Origin: Metridium senile
Taxonomy: Eukaryota; Cnidaria; Anthozoa; Actiniaria; Metridiidae
DNA: 64,000 nt
Direction of reading: 5' to 3'
NCBI GenBank assembly: GCA_949775045.1
Contig: OX459102.1
Span: 9,085,738-9,149,737, forward strand
Positions within the stretch are counted from its first letter, which is position 1. Every line of letters begins with the position of its first letter. Under the pieces are notes generated by a model that searched no databases, was not told where the DNA came from, and was given only the letters and a program-made list of their open reading frames with translations. This document shows, piece by piece, positions 19,931 to 44,969 of this stretch. The translations under genes were made by a program, and so were the position numbers.

Positions 19931-20986
19931 AAACCCTTATGATCTCCTCCATTGGGGACGGATCATTTGATATTTATTACATGGAGGAGGGGTGACATCC
20001 CAAACAAAATATCGAGCAAGCATATACCAAGAGAGCTTATCAAAATAGCATATAATACTTGAATGCGGAAAGAAATATCGGTCGAGCTAACCGTCTTAGA
20101 ATTTCCCCCATCCCCCACCCCACACATTCCTACTCCAATTGTTTCTTTCGAAATATTGATATACGCACTCGTCTGTCAGTCATTATTTTAAACGCTCCTA
20201 GTAATCGTACATTTTCGCGTTTAGCAAAGACGGAATTACGATAGCGACAGCATAAAATCCGGCACAAAAACAACACAATTATGTCAGTAAGAAAGATTAA
20301 AATCAAAGTCAGAACTCAATGACAAGTGTAATTTCAATCGAACTAACGGTGACAATCACTCGGTGCCTGACGAGACGATGAAAACGATAAAACAATTACA
20401 TGAGCGTCAAATGTAATCACCATCGAAATGACTGCAACTTGAATATTATATATATAACAAATTACAATGGATATTTCTTTAGAAACTATAGGTGAGCATA
20501 AAGTTTAATTTACAGGTGTTGGTATATATATTGTTTTTGTGTATATGATGACGATCGTCGGGGAAAAGTAAAAAAAATTAATTGCTTACTTTTCCACGAC
20601 TATCATCATCATTAAAAGCAAAACATTAAAAATTAAAATTAAAAAGCAAGTGCAATTATAGAAGCCCAAAAAAATTATCAGGACTTCAAGGTTTTTTATT
20701 TTCTTTGTTCTAATAACGTAACAATGGTTGGTTAGCAAACCAAAACAAAAACATCACTGTACGTCCACCTATTGATAATAAAAATGCGGACACTAAAGCA
20801 ATATAATTAACGCACTAGTTAAATAAGAACGATGGAAAGGAACGGATCAGGGAAGAAAGAAAAATATCTAAAGAAATAGGGGTGCTGGGAGCAAAATCGC
20901 TATGCAAATTCAGGATATCTGAAGGCACAAATGCACTGCTCTTTTAATTAACGTGTACATTGCTTTTTCTCTCAATAGTCCCCTTC

Positions 20987-21205
20987 ACAGTTAGCTGCGC
21001 CATCTTGAAAGGTAGCCTGGCCTTTGCATTGAAGTGAGACGAACGTTGAGCTTGCAATTATGATTATTAATTAATGATAGAGACATGTGAATAATTGTCC
21101 TGCAAGGTTTTAAAAGGTCTCTATCATTGCAAGCTCAATTCGTCTCGCTTCGATGCAAAGGCCCGGCTACCTTTAAAGATGGCCCAGGGAACTGTGAATG
21201 GGACT
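20987..21205. mobile_element. fold-back element, family E, intact copy
   Basis: Arms begin AGTCCCCTTCACAGTT and end AACTGTGAATGGGGACT-like, with inner GCGCCATCTTGAAAGGTAGC and ATTGCAAGCTCAA parts. A second copy split by insertions is at 22626-23287, and a fragment of one arm is at about 41032-41095. Confidence 0.8.
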
Positions 21206-21429
21206 ATATTATAACAACTTTATTCACTAAAATGTCTCTTTACAATATTGAATCAGCGGTTTATTTAATTATAAATCAGTATAAAATTTACAAATGTAAT
21301 GAGTTTGATAATAAAAATACTAGTTTTACAAGTTCACCTGTATTACATACATGTGACAAAAAACTTGTGTTAACAAATAGACGTCAATCAAATGTTCCAG
21401 GCAAAATTCATGGTGCCGCACACTTAATT

Positions 21430-21685
21430 ATCTTGTCACGCAACCCAATCGCGTCACGTCCTTTATCTTGTCACGCAACCCATTTATGTCGCGGATTTTC
21501 TTTTATCTCGTAACTCAATCTTGTCACGCGTTTTATTATGTAGCGCAATTCCACCATTCCCAGCGACCACGTATTATATCTTGTCACGCATTCGTGTCAC
21601 GTACGTTATACATATATTACTCAATCGTAGCACGCACTATCTTGCATTACGTAGCTTGGTCCACCATGTCACGCGTTACATCTAA

Positions 21686-21690
<5 letters not shown>
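21430..21690. repeat. degenerate CTTGTCACGCAA repeats
   Basis: At least eight imperfect copies of TTGTCACGCAACCC/TCGTAGCACGCA, spaced about 25-45 bp, lie directly downstream of the EF-hand-like gene's stop codon on its strand, probably in the 3' UTR or just beyond. The open frames across it are incidental. Confidence 0.6.
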
Positions 21691-35478
<13,788 letters not shown>

Positions 35479-35512
35479 CTCCGTTATACTCGGCTTTTGA
35501 AACACGACCCTG

Positions 35513-35518
35513 TTTATA
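35513..35518 (-). promoter_or_regulatory. candidate TATA box of the EF-hand-like gene
   Basis: TATAAA in AGTATAAACAGG on the minus strand, 35 bp upstream of the ATG of the candidate first exon (35478). It fits a transcription start around 35485 with a very short leader. Inference only. Confidence 0.35.
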
Positions 35519-35689
35519 CTATTCTAAAACGGGCTATTGGTAATAATAATAATAATGATAATAATTTATTTCTAATGCATCCCGATAATTCTCGATGCCC
35601 TTACAAATTGATATTAAAAATACAAGTTGATATAAAATTTTAATATATATAGGAAGATATAAAAGGAATATATTTATAAACTACTAATG

Positions 35690-35845
35690 CTCATATAGAT
35701 GTACAAGTAATTAGTAATTAATCAGTATAGATTAAGTAAGATCTCAGAAAATATGTGAAAGGATATTTGGTAGTCATGCTACGGAGGTCATCTCCTAGCA
35801 AGTTTCTTGAATATATATCCAAGAGCTTTTTAATTCTTGCGCCGC
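35690..35845 (+). repeat. dispersed repeat copy 1 (partner at 38133-38288)
   Basis: Starts CTCATATAGATGTACAAGTA and continues through GGATATTTGGTAGTCATGC to TTTTAATTCTTG. The same order and orientation are found at 38133-38288. The two copies bracket the sulfotransferase-like gene as direct repeats. It may be the tail of a retroelement. Confidence 0.8.
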
Positions 35846-36242
35846 CTACACGTCGGTCGATTTCACAAATGACCTCTAAAAGGTACGCATAAATAAGAGA
35901 ACTGTCAAAACTTTGTTGATTTTTTAAAACCGAAAAACCCCTACAAGGTTAAAACCAACAAAGCCAACTAAAAATGACCCTTACAGGTACAGAGTTATGT
36001 TACATAACTGATCAACTTTTGAGCAAGAACCCTAAAAGGACCCTAATTAAAAGGCACGCATAGGGAATTTTGCAATCCTTTAAGAAGCGCCGATCAGCCC
36101 TACCACGTGGACAAAGGAAGTACCCCCCCGGGCGTGACATGTTAAATAAAAATGCAAACACCGCCTAAATTTAATACTATCTTGAAGTTGAAAACTAACC
36201 AGTACAGTGAAGTATCGCCATTTCGTGGTTTACTGATCCATT

Positions 36243-36971
36243 ATGAAATTCATCTTCGCTGGTCTCTTCAAAACTGGCACTAAATCAATCGCTCACGCTC
36301 TAAAGATCCTTGGATTTACAGTCTGGGATTTTGACGAGCAGATATTCTACCACGAAAAGGAATGGCTCGAATTATTTGAGCACGGCAAGTCACCTGATTT
36401 TTACTCCATGTTCAAGGACGTCGACGCCGTCATAGATTTTCCCAGCAACTTCTTTTATGAGGAACTCATGGAAGCATTCCCTGGCGCGAAAGTAATTTTG
36501 TCCGAAAGAAAGAACGAAGATGCCTGGTCTGAGAGCTACAATAACCAAATATCGATCATACACAACTCTTTTCTTGCCAAAATCAGGCGTCTGACACCAA
36601 CGTTTCACAGAGGACTTGGAATCATGGAGTACCACAGAATGGCTGCGTTGGGGCATCTTGATCCAAATTCTTCGTACATCTACAGGAAGCGATATCGCGA
36701 GCACAACGATCGTGTCAAGGCAGTAGTTCCTAAAGAAAAGCTTCTTATATACAGTGTGGATCAAGGATGGAAACCTTTGTGTGAGTTCACGGGGAAGGCG
36801 ATTCCTGAGGAGCCGTTTCCACACTTGAATGTCCGAGGCTCGATCTTCCACAGTTTTCAAACTGAGACCGAGCTTGGAAGAAAAATTGTTTGTGAGGTGA
36901 ATGTGGCCTTGATAAGTTGTATGGTAATCGTAGTACTTGCCGGAGTATTTTTATCTGTCTTTTGGCAATGA
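36243..36971 (+). CDS. Sulfotransfer_4-type P-loop sulfotransferase-like protein, single exon
   Basis: 242 aa. Near the N-terminus GLFKTGTKSIAHAL (residues 7-20) is the PAPS 5'-phosphosulfate-binding loop type. LSERKNEDAWSESY (86-99) corresponds to the 3'-phosphate-binding region with Arg89 and Ser96/98. VIDFP (63-67) and EPFPHLN near residue 195 are typical of the short sulfotransferase family common in cnidarians and some protists. Residues about 217-241 form one hydrophobic segment (ALISCMVIVVLAGVFLSVFW), so the protein is probably tail-anchored. The substrate is unknown. The start ATG directly precedes the conserved beta-strand, leaving no room for a signal peptide. The gene is intronless and lies between direct repeats, so a retrocopy origin is possible. 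Confidence 0.8.
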   Translation: MKFIFAGLFKTGTKSIAHALKILGFTVWDFDEQIFYHEKEWLELFEHGKSPDFYSMFKDVDAVIDFPSNFFYEELMEAFPGAKVILSERKNEDAWSESYNNQISIIHNSFLAKIRRLTPTFHRGLGIMEYHRMAALGHLDPNSSYIYRKRYREHNDRVKAVVPKEKLLIYSVDQGWKPLCEFTGKAIPEEPFPHLNVRGSIFHSFQTETELGRKIVCEVNVALISCMVIVVLAGVFLSVFWQ

Positions 36972-38132
36972 ATATATGCATTTATTATCCAACTAGTCAT
37001 AGACGAGTAAAAATATCGCAGGAGTAGGACTGGATCGAGTAAAAATATCCAGCGATATTACACATCAAACTGTCTAATAAGATATATGTACACACTAAAA
37101 ATGAGTTATTTGATATGTGATGCGGGGCGTATACCATGGTATACGTATGGCTAATTATAAGTTTACTTATTTTTGGAGAATTTAACCCACGAATTATTCA
37201 ATAGTCTATCCCTAACCATGCCAATGTGCATATAATTATTCCTTACTTTATAATCATTTAAACTTTAACACAGTTGTTCTAAAGACTATGGGTTTAAGAG
37301 ATTTAAAATTTAAAATATTACATGCATATTGTCCATCAGTTCAATTATAAACAATTAAAGTTCAATTAAATACTTTATGTCTAACGATATATCATATCAC
37401 TTTTCGTTGTCATGTCTTATATCGATCGAAATATAGTTGTAGTTGTAGTTCGTGACACTTCAGTTTGTAAATACAATATCTTCTCTATGGAGAAAAATAA
37501 GTCTATGGAATTTACATCAGACTTAGAAATAATTTCCTTTTAGATTTTTGGCGAAAAGAAGTCTTGTTGTACCCGCGCTTTTTAAAAGCCATTATACTAC
37601 TCAAACAATCGATGAAAAGTTTGCAACGAAATGTCATCAAGTTCGTTAGCATTCAAGTTGGTTAGTATTCCTCTATTATTACTGTAGATCAATTCCCAAA
37701 TGCAAACAACCTCCCGTTTTCTTTTGTTTCATCGATATTGGACAAAATGGTCATGAATTACTATACAGTTTTTTAAATCATTCAAAAAACTCGCAACTCG
37801 TGTTTTATCAGGCTTCGCCCTAGGGATTTTATACCTGATTATAAAACACTGGTGCTGGTTTTTTTAAATTGTACATAATATTTTTGCAAATATCAAAATT
37901 GCTGAACATTCAAGGGATATAGAATAAATTTACACTCTCTAGCAATCGTCAGTATAAATCTTGTCTTTGTTCTTTGCGAATATGCGATGTAAATCCCTCT
38001 TTTTCGAGACCAGGTCAGTTTACGGCGCAGTAAAATTCATACATTTTAGCCAGAAAACCACCACTACTCTGTCAACAATTGCTTCTCTTCGAAGAATCTG
38101 TGCATGTAAAAGCCCGTCAAAACATGCATACT
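36972..38132. other. non-coding, nothing recognised
   Basis: AT-rich sequence after the sulfotransferase-like stop codon. Small open frames show no domain or codon pattern. No repeat was recognised by eye. Confidence 0.4.
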
Positions 38133-38288
38133 CATGCTCATATAGATGTACAAGTAATTAGTAATTAATCAGTATAGAATAATCTTGAAAGATCTCAGAA
38201 ACTATGTGAAAGGATATTTGGTAGTCATGCAGAGAAGGTGATCTCCTAGCAAGTTTCTTGGATATCCAAGAGTTTTTTTAATTCTTGT
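38133..38288 (+). repeat. dispersed repeat copy 2 (partner at 35690-35845)
   Basis: Same orientation and order as copy 1, with small indels near the middle (AATCTTGAAAG against AAGTAAG) and a shorter end. Confidence 0.8.
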
Positions 38289-38455
38289 GTCACGATACTG
38301 GTACTGTCACGAAACTGGGCAACATATTGTATGACTTATATTCATCTATTCGCCCATCCATACATCACTTTTTGAATATTCGTTATTTTTTTTACTCTGG
38401 CTTACAAGATACAATTTGTTGCAACTGTTAAAGTAAAAGGTATAGAACGAACAGT

Positions 38456-38580
38456 ATTTTACGTCGAAAGTCACTTTAGCCGAAGCTAATCTTCCAGAGA
38501 GCCGACGTCGGTGAGTTTATTTTACTTCCCTCTCTCCATCAGCGCTCCGTTATACGGGTATTTAAGGTGTTTTCCAGTAG
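38456..38580. repeat. dispersed repeat related to 3725-3860
   Basis: Contains GACGTCGGTGAG, CCCTCTCTCCATCA and CTCCGTTATACGGGTATTTAA in the same order as the copy in the AASS intron. Confidence 0.5.
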
Positions 38581-39358
38581 TTTTTTTATTGACCACTTCT
38601 CATTTTCATTTAGCGGATTGATAAACTTTTCCTGGTCTGATCAAAATGAATTTTACACCAGACATTAAACATAGATGCAAGTTTTGATTGATGTCATTTT
38701 GACTCGATCGACGTTTTCAATGCAACGGAAAGCAATGATCGTTGAAATCAGTTTTTCTAAAATATCTCCGTTTTCGACGAGCTTCAGAAAAATGGCTATA
38801 TACGTGTTAAACTTCGCATTCGGGCACAGCTATTCAGATAATAATTAAAGTGTTTTATTAGAGCGATTTCGAATAAATCGCACCGGCAAACATTCTAGTC
38901 CAGTCATTATACGGATTGACCCATCACTATAATTGCAACAGAAGGTTTTTCTTCACAATCCGTCCTGGAATAGCATCTAGAACAACATATTAAAAATCAT
39001 ATTGAATCTATGCAGTAGAACATCCTGAAAATCGCTTTTCTTTTCGTGGTAGGCTTTGTACCGACACGAAAACGAGGCTTAAACCGGAAGTTGCTCTATT
39101 TTGCCTTTTCACTGCTTATAGTTGTGTAGAATCAACTAGAATATTGTTTTAAAGACAGTTTAGCCTTGATTTATGCAAAAATGCTGGAGGGAATTCCGAA
39201 GGAGGGGGGGGGGGGGTTGTTCGGTATAATCTCTAAATTGGAGTGAAGAATTTTCTAATTTGTATGTTCGTTTTCATTGACAAGTATAGTTATTTGCAAT
39301 TATTTCTTCAAAAACCATTTTTTTATATAACATTTAATTTTATAATAGCACTTTTTAA

Positions 39359-39733
39359 GTGGTGCTTTTGTGGGTCCTGTTGCTATACTTCCAAAGTATA
39401 TATACCCATCGTTGTCATCGTCCAGCCACTGTCTGGACTGGGGTACATGCAGAGCTTACATCAACCAGAACCAATAAAACGCTCCAATGTGTTCTTATTA
39501 CTGCATGTGCATCTCTTAGTGCTGTGATCAGTATACTTGTACCTAGAAATGAGGATGTAATGTTTGCTTATACTGATAGCAAATTCCGTGTCACTCTCAA
39601 TGCACTTTACAATCAAGGCCGGTACTCACTTGGAGACAAGTGGCTTATTTTGCTGTCTGCTCCTGTTGATTTTATCACAGGCAGTAATGAGCAAAGTGCT
39701 TTGGTGAAAAATGCAGTTGGTCTCACAATATGA
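39359..39733 (+). CDS. unidentified ORF, possibly a gene fragment
   Basis: A 124-codon open frame in an otherwise gene-poor stretch. The second half (for example VMFAYTDSKFRVTLNALYNQ) looks protein-like rather than repetitive, but I recognise no family, the first 25 codons look random, and no neighbouring exons or splice sites were convincing. It could be a transposon remnant or part of an exon. A G-run of 14 lies upstream at about 39204-39217. Confidence 0.2.
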   Translation: MVLLWVLLLYFQSIYTHRCHRPATVWTGVHAELTSTRTNKTLQCVLITACASLSAVISILVPRNEDVMFAYTDSKFRVTLNALYNQGRYSLGDKWLILLSAPVDFITGSNEQSALVKNAVGLTI

Positions 39734-41387
39734 TGGTGCAGGAATCAAGCTACACTGATCCACTAGCTGAGGCTGTAATAATATTTGTCCTGATTCTGAT
39801 AAGTTCATGATCAAATGCAGTTTCTTGACCATGCTTTTCAATAGCCTTGCTTCCTTGACAGATTCTTATTTGAAGTCCATTATGTAAACTACCGAGTAGC
39901 CGGTAATAATGTATCTACCCTCACGAAAAAGTCATTAAATTTCTATTTTATGATAACTGCTGACTACTGTGAGACAACGGGAATTGCTTAGAAAAAATGT
40001 CTTTATTATAAATATCTTGACTGAGATTTTGTATGCTGGGTTCTTAAAAAAGGCTTGGTTTGATCTAACTGGTACTAACAACCCTTTAAATTAAAAAAAC
40101 AAGCAAACAAAAATATAAAAAAAACAATATGACACTAAAAAAAAATACAAAAAGGAATGTTGTTCATACGAATAAATGAATATAATGCATACGCGAGACA
40201 ATTTAAACTTAAGATATGTTTTAGTAACTAAATACTATAGGAAAAACAGCAAAAAAAAAAAAGGGAGAGAAAAGAGAGAAAAGAGAAAAAAAGAGATTAT
40301 AAAAAATTAATAGGCCCTTTGCAGGACTTGGTCACGTGCCTAGATACCGCATAGCAACAGGATTTTTGAAGGAAAAGATGCCTTGCCGGGTAAAAAAACC
40401 TTACAAAACGAAAAACAAAACACTTCATCTTTGGAGATCGTTTATTCTTTAGTTTTAAGTGTCAATTCAATATAATACTGAAAATTCTTCCTCTATAAAC
40501 CTGTCGTCCGTCTCACTTCCTTCAAATGTTATTTTTGACATGAAAAGTTAGCGTTTTTTCTGGTTTTCTTTTTCTATTTCGTTTGTGAACATCACCAAGA
40601 TAGCAACGTTTCTAGGTTAGTAATCGGGGTAACTTTTAGTTTTTCCCGTTTCAAGTATATTTTTCCATGTTTTTCTGTAACATTAACTATAATGGAGGAA
40701 TGAAACACGTGACCATGTCCTATCATTGAACTATGGTATTGACGTCCGTCAATTACAAGACTTTTTTTCTACATATGGAGCTAAGGGACTGACAGCACTT
40801 CTAGCCACGTCTCCCTCCAAGCCACGAGTCAATTAAGGTTTTAAGTTAAGTCATCAAAAAATTAAGACCTTACTTTTTAAAACTTTTTGTGACCTTAGCT
40901 AATGTATATATATAACTGTATTTTATTTTTATATTATTGTATCTTATTTTTTAATCATAAGATAAGTTTTTAGTTTTTTTTTGTTTTTGCGCAATATAAA
41001 TTAATAAATTATAAATAAATTATAAGCATGGCCAATTGCAAGCTCACCGATCGTCTTGCTTCAATATAAAGGCACTGCACCTTTCAATACTTTTTACTAC
41101 TTTTTATAGGATGTATATTTTACCTCTGTGACTGATCAAATACCTACTAAAAGTAAACGCACGTTTATTTTCAATTTGATTAGAGATTTTTATAATAAGA
41201 TTTTTTGACTAAAGAACAACCTTGTTTTAACTATGTAGGCTGAGATCCAATTTTACTTTGATTTTATTAATATTTTTGTTGTACGTGCACAATTTTTGTC
41301 TCCTTTTGCAACCACCCTCAAACAAAGTCTTTTCTAGTGTGATGTCACAATATATTATATGAAAATTAAAGGAAAACACTAGCCGTT
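39734..41387. other. AT-rich non-coding interval before the tRNA array
   Basis: No gene recognised. Contains A-rich runs (about 40090-40310). A decayed arm of the family E element is at about 41032-41095 (TTGCAAGCTCACCGATCGTC and AAAGGCACTGCACCTTTCAA). Confidence 0.45.
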
Positions 41388-41473
41388 CCTTCGATAGCTC
41401 AGTTGGCAGAGCGGGGGACTGTAGAGTCAAAGCTGTTATCCCTAGGTCGCTGGTTCAAATCCGGCTCGAAGGA
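41388..41473 (+). tRNA. tRNA-Tyr(GTA), first copy, outside the regular array
   Basis: The 86-nt gene folds as a cloverleaf: acceptor CCTTCGA/TCGAAGG, discriminator A, D-arm GCTC/GAGC, anticodon stem GGGGA/TCCCT, loop CTGTAGA with anticodon GTA, T-arm GCTGG/CCGGC. A 13-nt intron AGTCAAAGCTGTT follows position 37, the canonical place, at 41425-41437. Internal promoter boxes A (TAGCTCAGTTGG) and B (GGTTCAAATCC) are present. A T5 run begins 2 bases after the discriminator. The D-loop has C where array copies have T. It stands 2.7 kb before the next plus-strand Tyr gene. Confidence 0.95.
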
Positions 41474-41573
41474 CTTTTTGACATTTTCGGAAATTCATTT
41501 TTGCAATTTTAGTGTCAGAAATAGTTTTTTTTCCTTATTCATTGATAACTACACAATGAACAGAATATTATAT

Positions 41574-41700
41574 GGGCGCATGGAGATGCGGATTTTATCT
41601 TCTCCTGTTGAAAATCTCTCACTCGTTCGCTGCGCTCACTCGTAAAAGATCTTTTTAACATTCGAAGATAAAATTCGTATCTCTGCGCGCCCAATGAATA
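41574..41700. mobile_element. fold-back element with CGTTCGCTGCGCTCACTCG centre
   Basis: Arms such as GGAGATGCGGATTTTATCTT and AAGATAAAATTCGTATCTCT are inverted around a centre containing ACTCGTTCGCTGCGCTCACT. The inverted CGCGCGCCCA end matches the TGGGCGCA start. Inserted just downstream of the first Tyr gene. Confidence 0.7.
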
Positions 41701-41983
41701 TCCTCTCTATATATTACATATCAAATAATAAAATGTAATATTAAATGATATATTATTGAAAATAAAGATATTCGTCACAACATCGTTGATCAGTTTTCAT
41801 AAAAGGAAACAAGCTATGTTTCCGTTATGACGTCGTAACAACAACTGTTTGTACCTGTTAATCATGACACCTGTCGATCATCAGTGACGTCATCACAACA
41901 ATTGTTGGTACGTGTCAATCATGACTACTGACACCTGTCAATCATCAGGTGTACTAAAACAACGTCATAAAAATATAAACTAA

Positions 41984-42003
41984 GGCTCAGTGGTATGATT
42001 CTC
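41984..42003 (+). pseudogene. tRNA-Pro 5' fragment
   Basis: GGCTCAGTGGTATGATTCTC matches the 5' part of the Pro gene with an internal deletion of GTCTAGTG. The rest is missing. Confidence 0.6.
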
Positions 42004-42013
42004 ACGAAAGGCT

Positions 42014-42292
42014 TAAACACCGACTGACGCAGCTTATACTAGTTTACTCTCTAGTTTCTATTTCTATTTTTTACGGTGTTACAAATTTAATTCTATTACC
42101 TATCGTTTATATCAAACACCGACGCAGCCTATACTAGTTTACTCGCTAGTTTCTATTTCTATTTTTTACGGTGTTACAAATTCATTATATTACCTATCGT
42201 TTATATCAGACACCGACGCAACCTATACAAGTTTACTCTCTAATTTCTATTTCTATTTTTGACGATGTTACAAACTCATTCTATTACCTAAA
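42014..42292. repeat. 95-bp tandem repeat, three copies
   Basis: ACACCGACGCAGCCTATAC-type starts at about 42026, 42121 and 42215. Each unit also holds AGTTTCTATTTCTATTTTTT and GGTGTTACAAAT. Confidence 0.85.
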
Positions 42293-42522
42293 GAAAACAA
42301 TAGGCTGTCAGCCCACGGAGAATGACCTGAAAATGTATGCATTTACCTTCGTTTTCATAACAATAATATCCTTTTTCGTCCAAATACACATCTGCAAAGA
42401 TAAAAATAAGATTTTATTTAAAAACACACAGTTGTTTATATAAAAAGTACATTATACTGATATAAGATTATGTAATTGAAGTAAATGCAAACTTTTGTTA
42501 AATTAAAAATGTACAAAATATG

Positions 42523-42575
42523 TCCTTCGAGCCGGATTTGAACCAGCGATCTAGGGATAACAGCTTTGACTCTAC
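42523..42575 (-). pseudogene. truncated tRNA-Tyr (3' half)
   Basis: On the minus strand the 3' part of the Tyr gene is intact from the anticodon and intron to the discriminator (one change, GATCTAGG for GACCTAGG). The 5' half beyond the anticodon is replaced by unrelated sequence. Part of an inverted, decayed unit. Confidence 0.85.
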
Positions 42576-43094
42576 GGAAGACTATAATTTTATTTTAAAG
42601 TTTTAAGCTTACTGAACAAAAAAGGTTCAAAATAATCTATTATTTTCAAGGCAAAGATAATATTTTTGCCTAATTTCCGCGCGCAATAATAAAAGCTGAA
42701 CAAATATATCCCTTAAGCTAAAATGTGAACAAAAACAGCAACTTAATATCTTTATTATCAGAACAATTTGTAGTCTTCATGAGTAGAAAGTTAAGGTAGT
42801 TGTAAATCAAAATGTTAGAAGCTGTACCAGTGCTAGGGCATTCAAGTCTTTCAACCAATCATTGTGCGCTCTTTCAGCCAGCCATTTTGACCTGCTATGT
42901 TTCCCACTTTGAATCAAAACTTGATTAAAATTCTTATCAATATATAATTTGAAAGTTAAAAATACAGAGAAATATTTTTTTCCTTGAAGGTAGAAATGTA
43001 CTTCAAGTTAAAAATATCTTTAAATCCGAATTGATCGGATGAGACCAAGTTCTATTTGTTCAAATGACCTATAGTGACCAAAAGATCTCGTCCT

Positions 43095-43166
43095 GGGCTC
43101 ATACGAGAATCGAGCCCGTGGCCTCTCGCACCCAAAGCTAGAATCATACCACTAGTTCAGTGAGCC
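43095..43166 (-). pseudogene. decayed tRNA-Pro, inverted
   Basis: A full-length 72-nt match to the Pro gene on the minus strand, with about eight changes, including several in the T-stem and D-arm and one in the anticodon stem. The anticodon TGG is kept. Probably not functional. Confidence 0.75.
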
Positions 43167-43188
43167 TTAGATACAAAAAATAAAAATG

Positions 43189-43274
43189 TCCTTCGAGCCG
43201 GATTTGAACCAGCGACCTAGGGATAACAGCTTTGACTCTACAGTCCCCCGCTCTGCCAACTGAGCTATCGACGG
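43189..43274 (-). tRNA. tRNA-Tyr(GTA), inverted copy
   Basis: Full 86-nt match on the minus strand with the same 13-nt intron. One change in the acceptor stem (G at position 3, opposite A70) breaks a pair, so function is uncertain. It lies only 22 bp from the decayed Pro copy, unlike the 230-bp spacing in the array. Confidence 0.75.
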
Positions 43275-43480
43275 ATATGTACGAAACTTCTAAAAAGAGG
43301 ATTTCGAAAATAGATTTTTTCAAACAAATGAATATCTTAAACATCAATAAGTAACACTCTCTTTTATACGGTGTATAAGTTACTGTTTTTTTCTGATACC
43401 TAATTCTTTTCCTGGGCTTGCATTGTTCTCCTTTTGTTGGAATTACTATTCGTATTTTTTTCACTTTTTACACAACCGAA

Positions 43481-43502
43481 GGCTCAGTGGTCTAGTGGTA
43501 TG
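43481..43502 (+). pseudogene. tRNA-Pro 5' fragment
   Basis: The first 22 nt of the Pro gene (GGCTCAGTGGTCTAGTGGTA and two more) stop abruptly. An intact copy begins 77 bp further on, and the sequence before both is similar, suggesting a local duplication. Confidence 0.75.
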
Positions 43503-43578
43503 GACAAGGTATGGTGAAGTGGTGGTATGGTCAAGGTCTTAAATTAGTCTTATTTTTACAACTTTCTTATTCAGCAAA

Positions 43579-43650
43579 GGCTCAGTGGTCTAGTGGTATG
43601 ATTCTCGCTTTGGGTGCGAGAGGCCACGGGTTCGATTCCCGTCTGAGCCC
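43579..43650 (+). tRNA. tRNA-Pro(TGG), first intact copy
   Basis: The 72-nt gene has acceptor GGCTCAG/CTGAGCC with discriminator C, a three-pair D-stem, anticodon stem CTCGC/GCGAG, loop TTTGGGT with anticodon TGG, and T-arm ACGGG/CCCGT. There is no intron. Box B reads GGTTCGATTCC. Leader CAGCAAA precedes it, and a TTTTT run follows 11 bases after the 3' end. CCA is not encoded as such. Confidence 0.95.
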
Positions 43651-44084
43651 AGGAGATGATGTTTTTAGTTCTAATTGCTCTTTTGAACAAATTTTTTTCA
43701 AATGCATTTTAATGTTTCTACTTGTTCTCGATAATTTTTCATTTTTATTTTAAGATACATTTCAATTGAATCCCAGTTTTGCGTCAAAAAGTGACAAAAA
43801 ATAGCAAGTGAAAATGGCTGGTTGAAAAGCGCGCACAATGATTGGTTGAAATACGACTTGAATGGGCCAACAGTAAAGTATTTGATTTGCAACTGCCTTT
43901 CTCCATATAAAGAAGCTATAGTTTAATCCTGAGAATATATAAAATAACCTCCTTTTAAGTGCACAGTAGTATAACTACAATATTCTTAAGCTTCCTTTAT
44001 TATTTGCCTTTCATTGCGCGCAGCAATAGTTCTTTAAAACCGTTAATGTTGTCTTTTCAAAGAAAATGTTAGATTTTTATCGTT
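43651..44084. other. spacer of the leftmost, diverged unit
   Basis: Shares with regular spacers the landmarks GATTGGTTGAAATAC, CTTTCTCCATATAAAGA, GTGCACAGTAGT and CATTGCGCGCAGCAAT. The rest differs, as expected of an old edge unit. Confidence 0.7.
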
Positions 44085-44169
44085 CCTTCGATAGCTCAGT
44101 TGGCAGAGCGGGGGACTGTAGAGTCAAACTGTTATCCCTAGGTCGCTGGTTCAAATCCGGCTCGCAGGA
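44085..44169 (+). tRNA. tRNA-Tyr(GTA), edge copy with defects
   Basis: 85 nt: the intron is one base shorter (12 nt, AGTCAAACTGTT), and C replaces A at position 69, breaking pair 4-69 of the acceptor stem. Possibly a pseudogene. Confidence 0.75.
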
Positions 44170-44479
44170 CTTTTTAAATTTTGGAAACTTTTTTCGCACA
44201 TACCATATATAAACTTGCTAGCAATTATATGTTTTCAATTTTTCAGATGAAAATTTCATCAACAGTTTTGTTTACAGCCGTTTCAAAAGATTGACTGATT
44301 GTGAAAAGCGAATACCAAGAACAAAATGCATTGTATATATTATGTAATTGTTGAAAGCACAATTCTTGAGTCATAATTTGCATTATTTTAGCGTTCGCGT
44401 AATCATCAAAATATTCGCAGTTCAAAAAGAAGAATGTCACAAAGTATTCTATTTTTAAAGCAAAAAGAAATGTATCAAA

Positions 44480-44551
44480 GGCTCAGTGGTTTAGTGGTAT
44501 GATTTTCGCTATGGGTGCGAGTGGCCACGGGTTCCATTCCCGTCTGAGACC
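44480..44551 (+). pseudogene. tRNA-Pro pseudogene
   Basis: Full length but with A at the invariant U33 position (loop TATGGGT), C in the T-loop (TTCCATT) and a broken acceptor pair (CTGAGAC). These changes make function unlikely. Confidence 0.8.
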
Positions 44552-44883
44552 AGGAATTAAACATTTTAGCTCTAATTGCTATTTTGGACAGTATTTTCTA
44601 TCGAAGCACATTGATTGGTTGAAATGCAACATGAATGCGCTAACGATACAACTACCTTTCTCCATATAATAAGCAATAAATTAATTATGAGAACATAAAA
44701 AATTACTTCCTTTTTAAAAGTGCACAGTAGTTTATATGCAATTTTCAGCTTCCTTTACCATTTGCGTTTCATTGCGCGCAGCAATATTTCTGCAAAATAA
44801 TATTGTCTTTTCTATGAAAATATTAAATAAGTTTTGAGATATTTCAGTTGTCAAGGAAATTTCAAGATTAGAGTTCCACCCTT

Positions 44884-44969
44884 CCTTCGATAACTCAGTT
44901 GGTAGAGCGGGGGACTGTAGAGTCAAAGCTGTTATCCCTAGGTCGCTGGTTCAAATCCGGCTCGAAGGA
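44884..44969 (+). tRNA. tRNA-Tyr(GTA) copy 3
   Basis: Intron 44921-44933. A instead of G at position 10 (TAACTC) weakens the D-stem and box A. TTTTT begins 3 nt after the end. Confidence 0.85.

Noticed and set aside
36200..36221. Alternative first exon (MAILHCT, phase 1 donor) for the EF-hand-like gene, which would place two divergent start codons 22 bp apart
   Set aside because: Only seven codons; easily a chance match. The 35478-35346 exon, with an upstream TATA box and the same phase, is preferred, though not proven.
39359..39733. Calling the 124-codon ORF a named enzyme
   Set aside because: Only vague protein-like character; no motif that supports a family, so it was listed at low confidence without a function.
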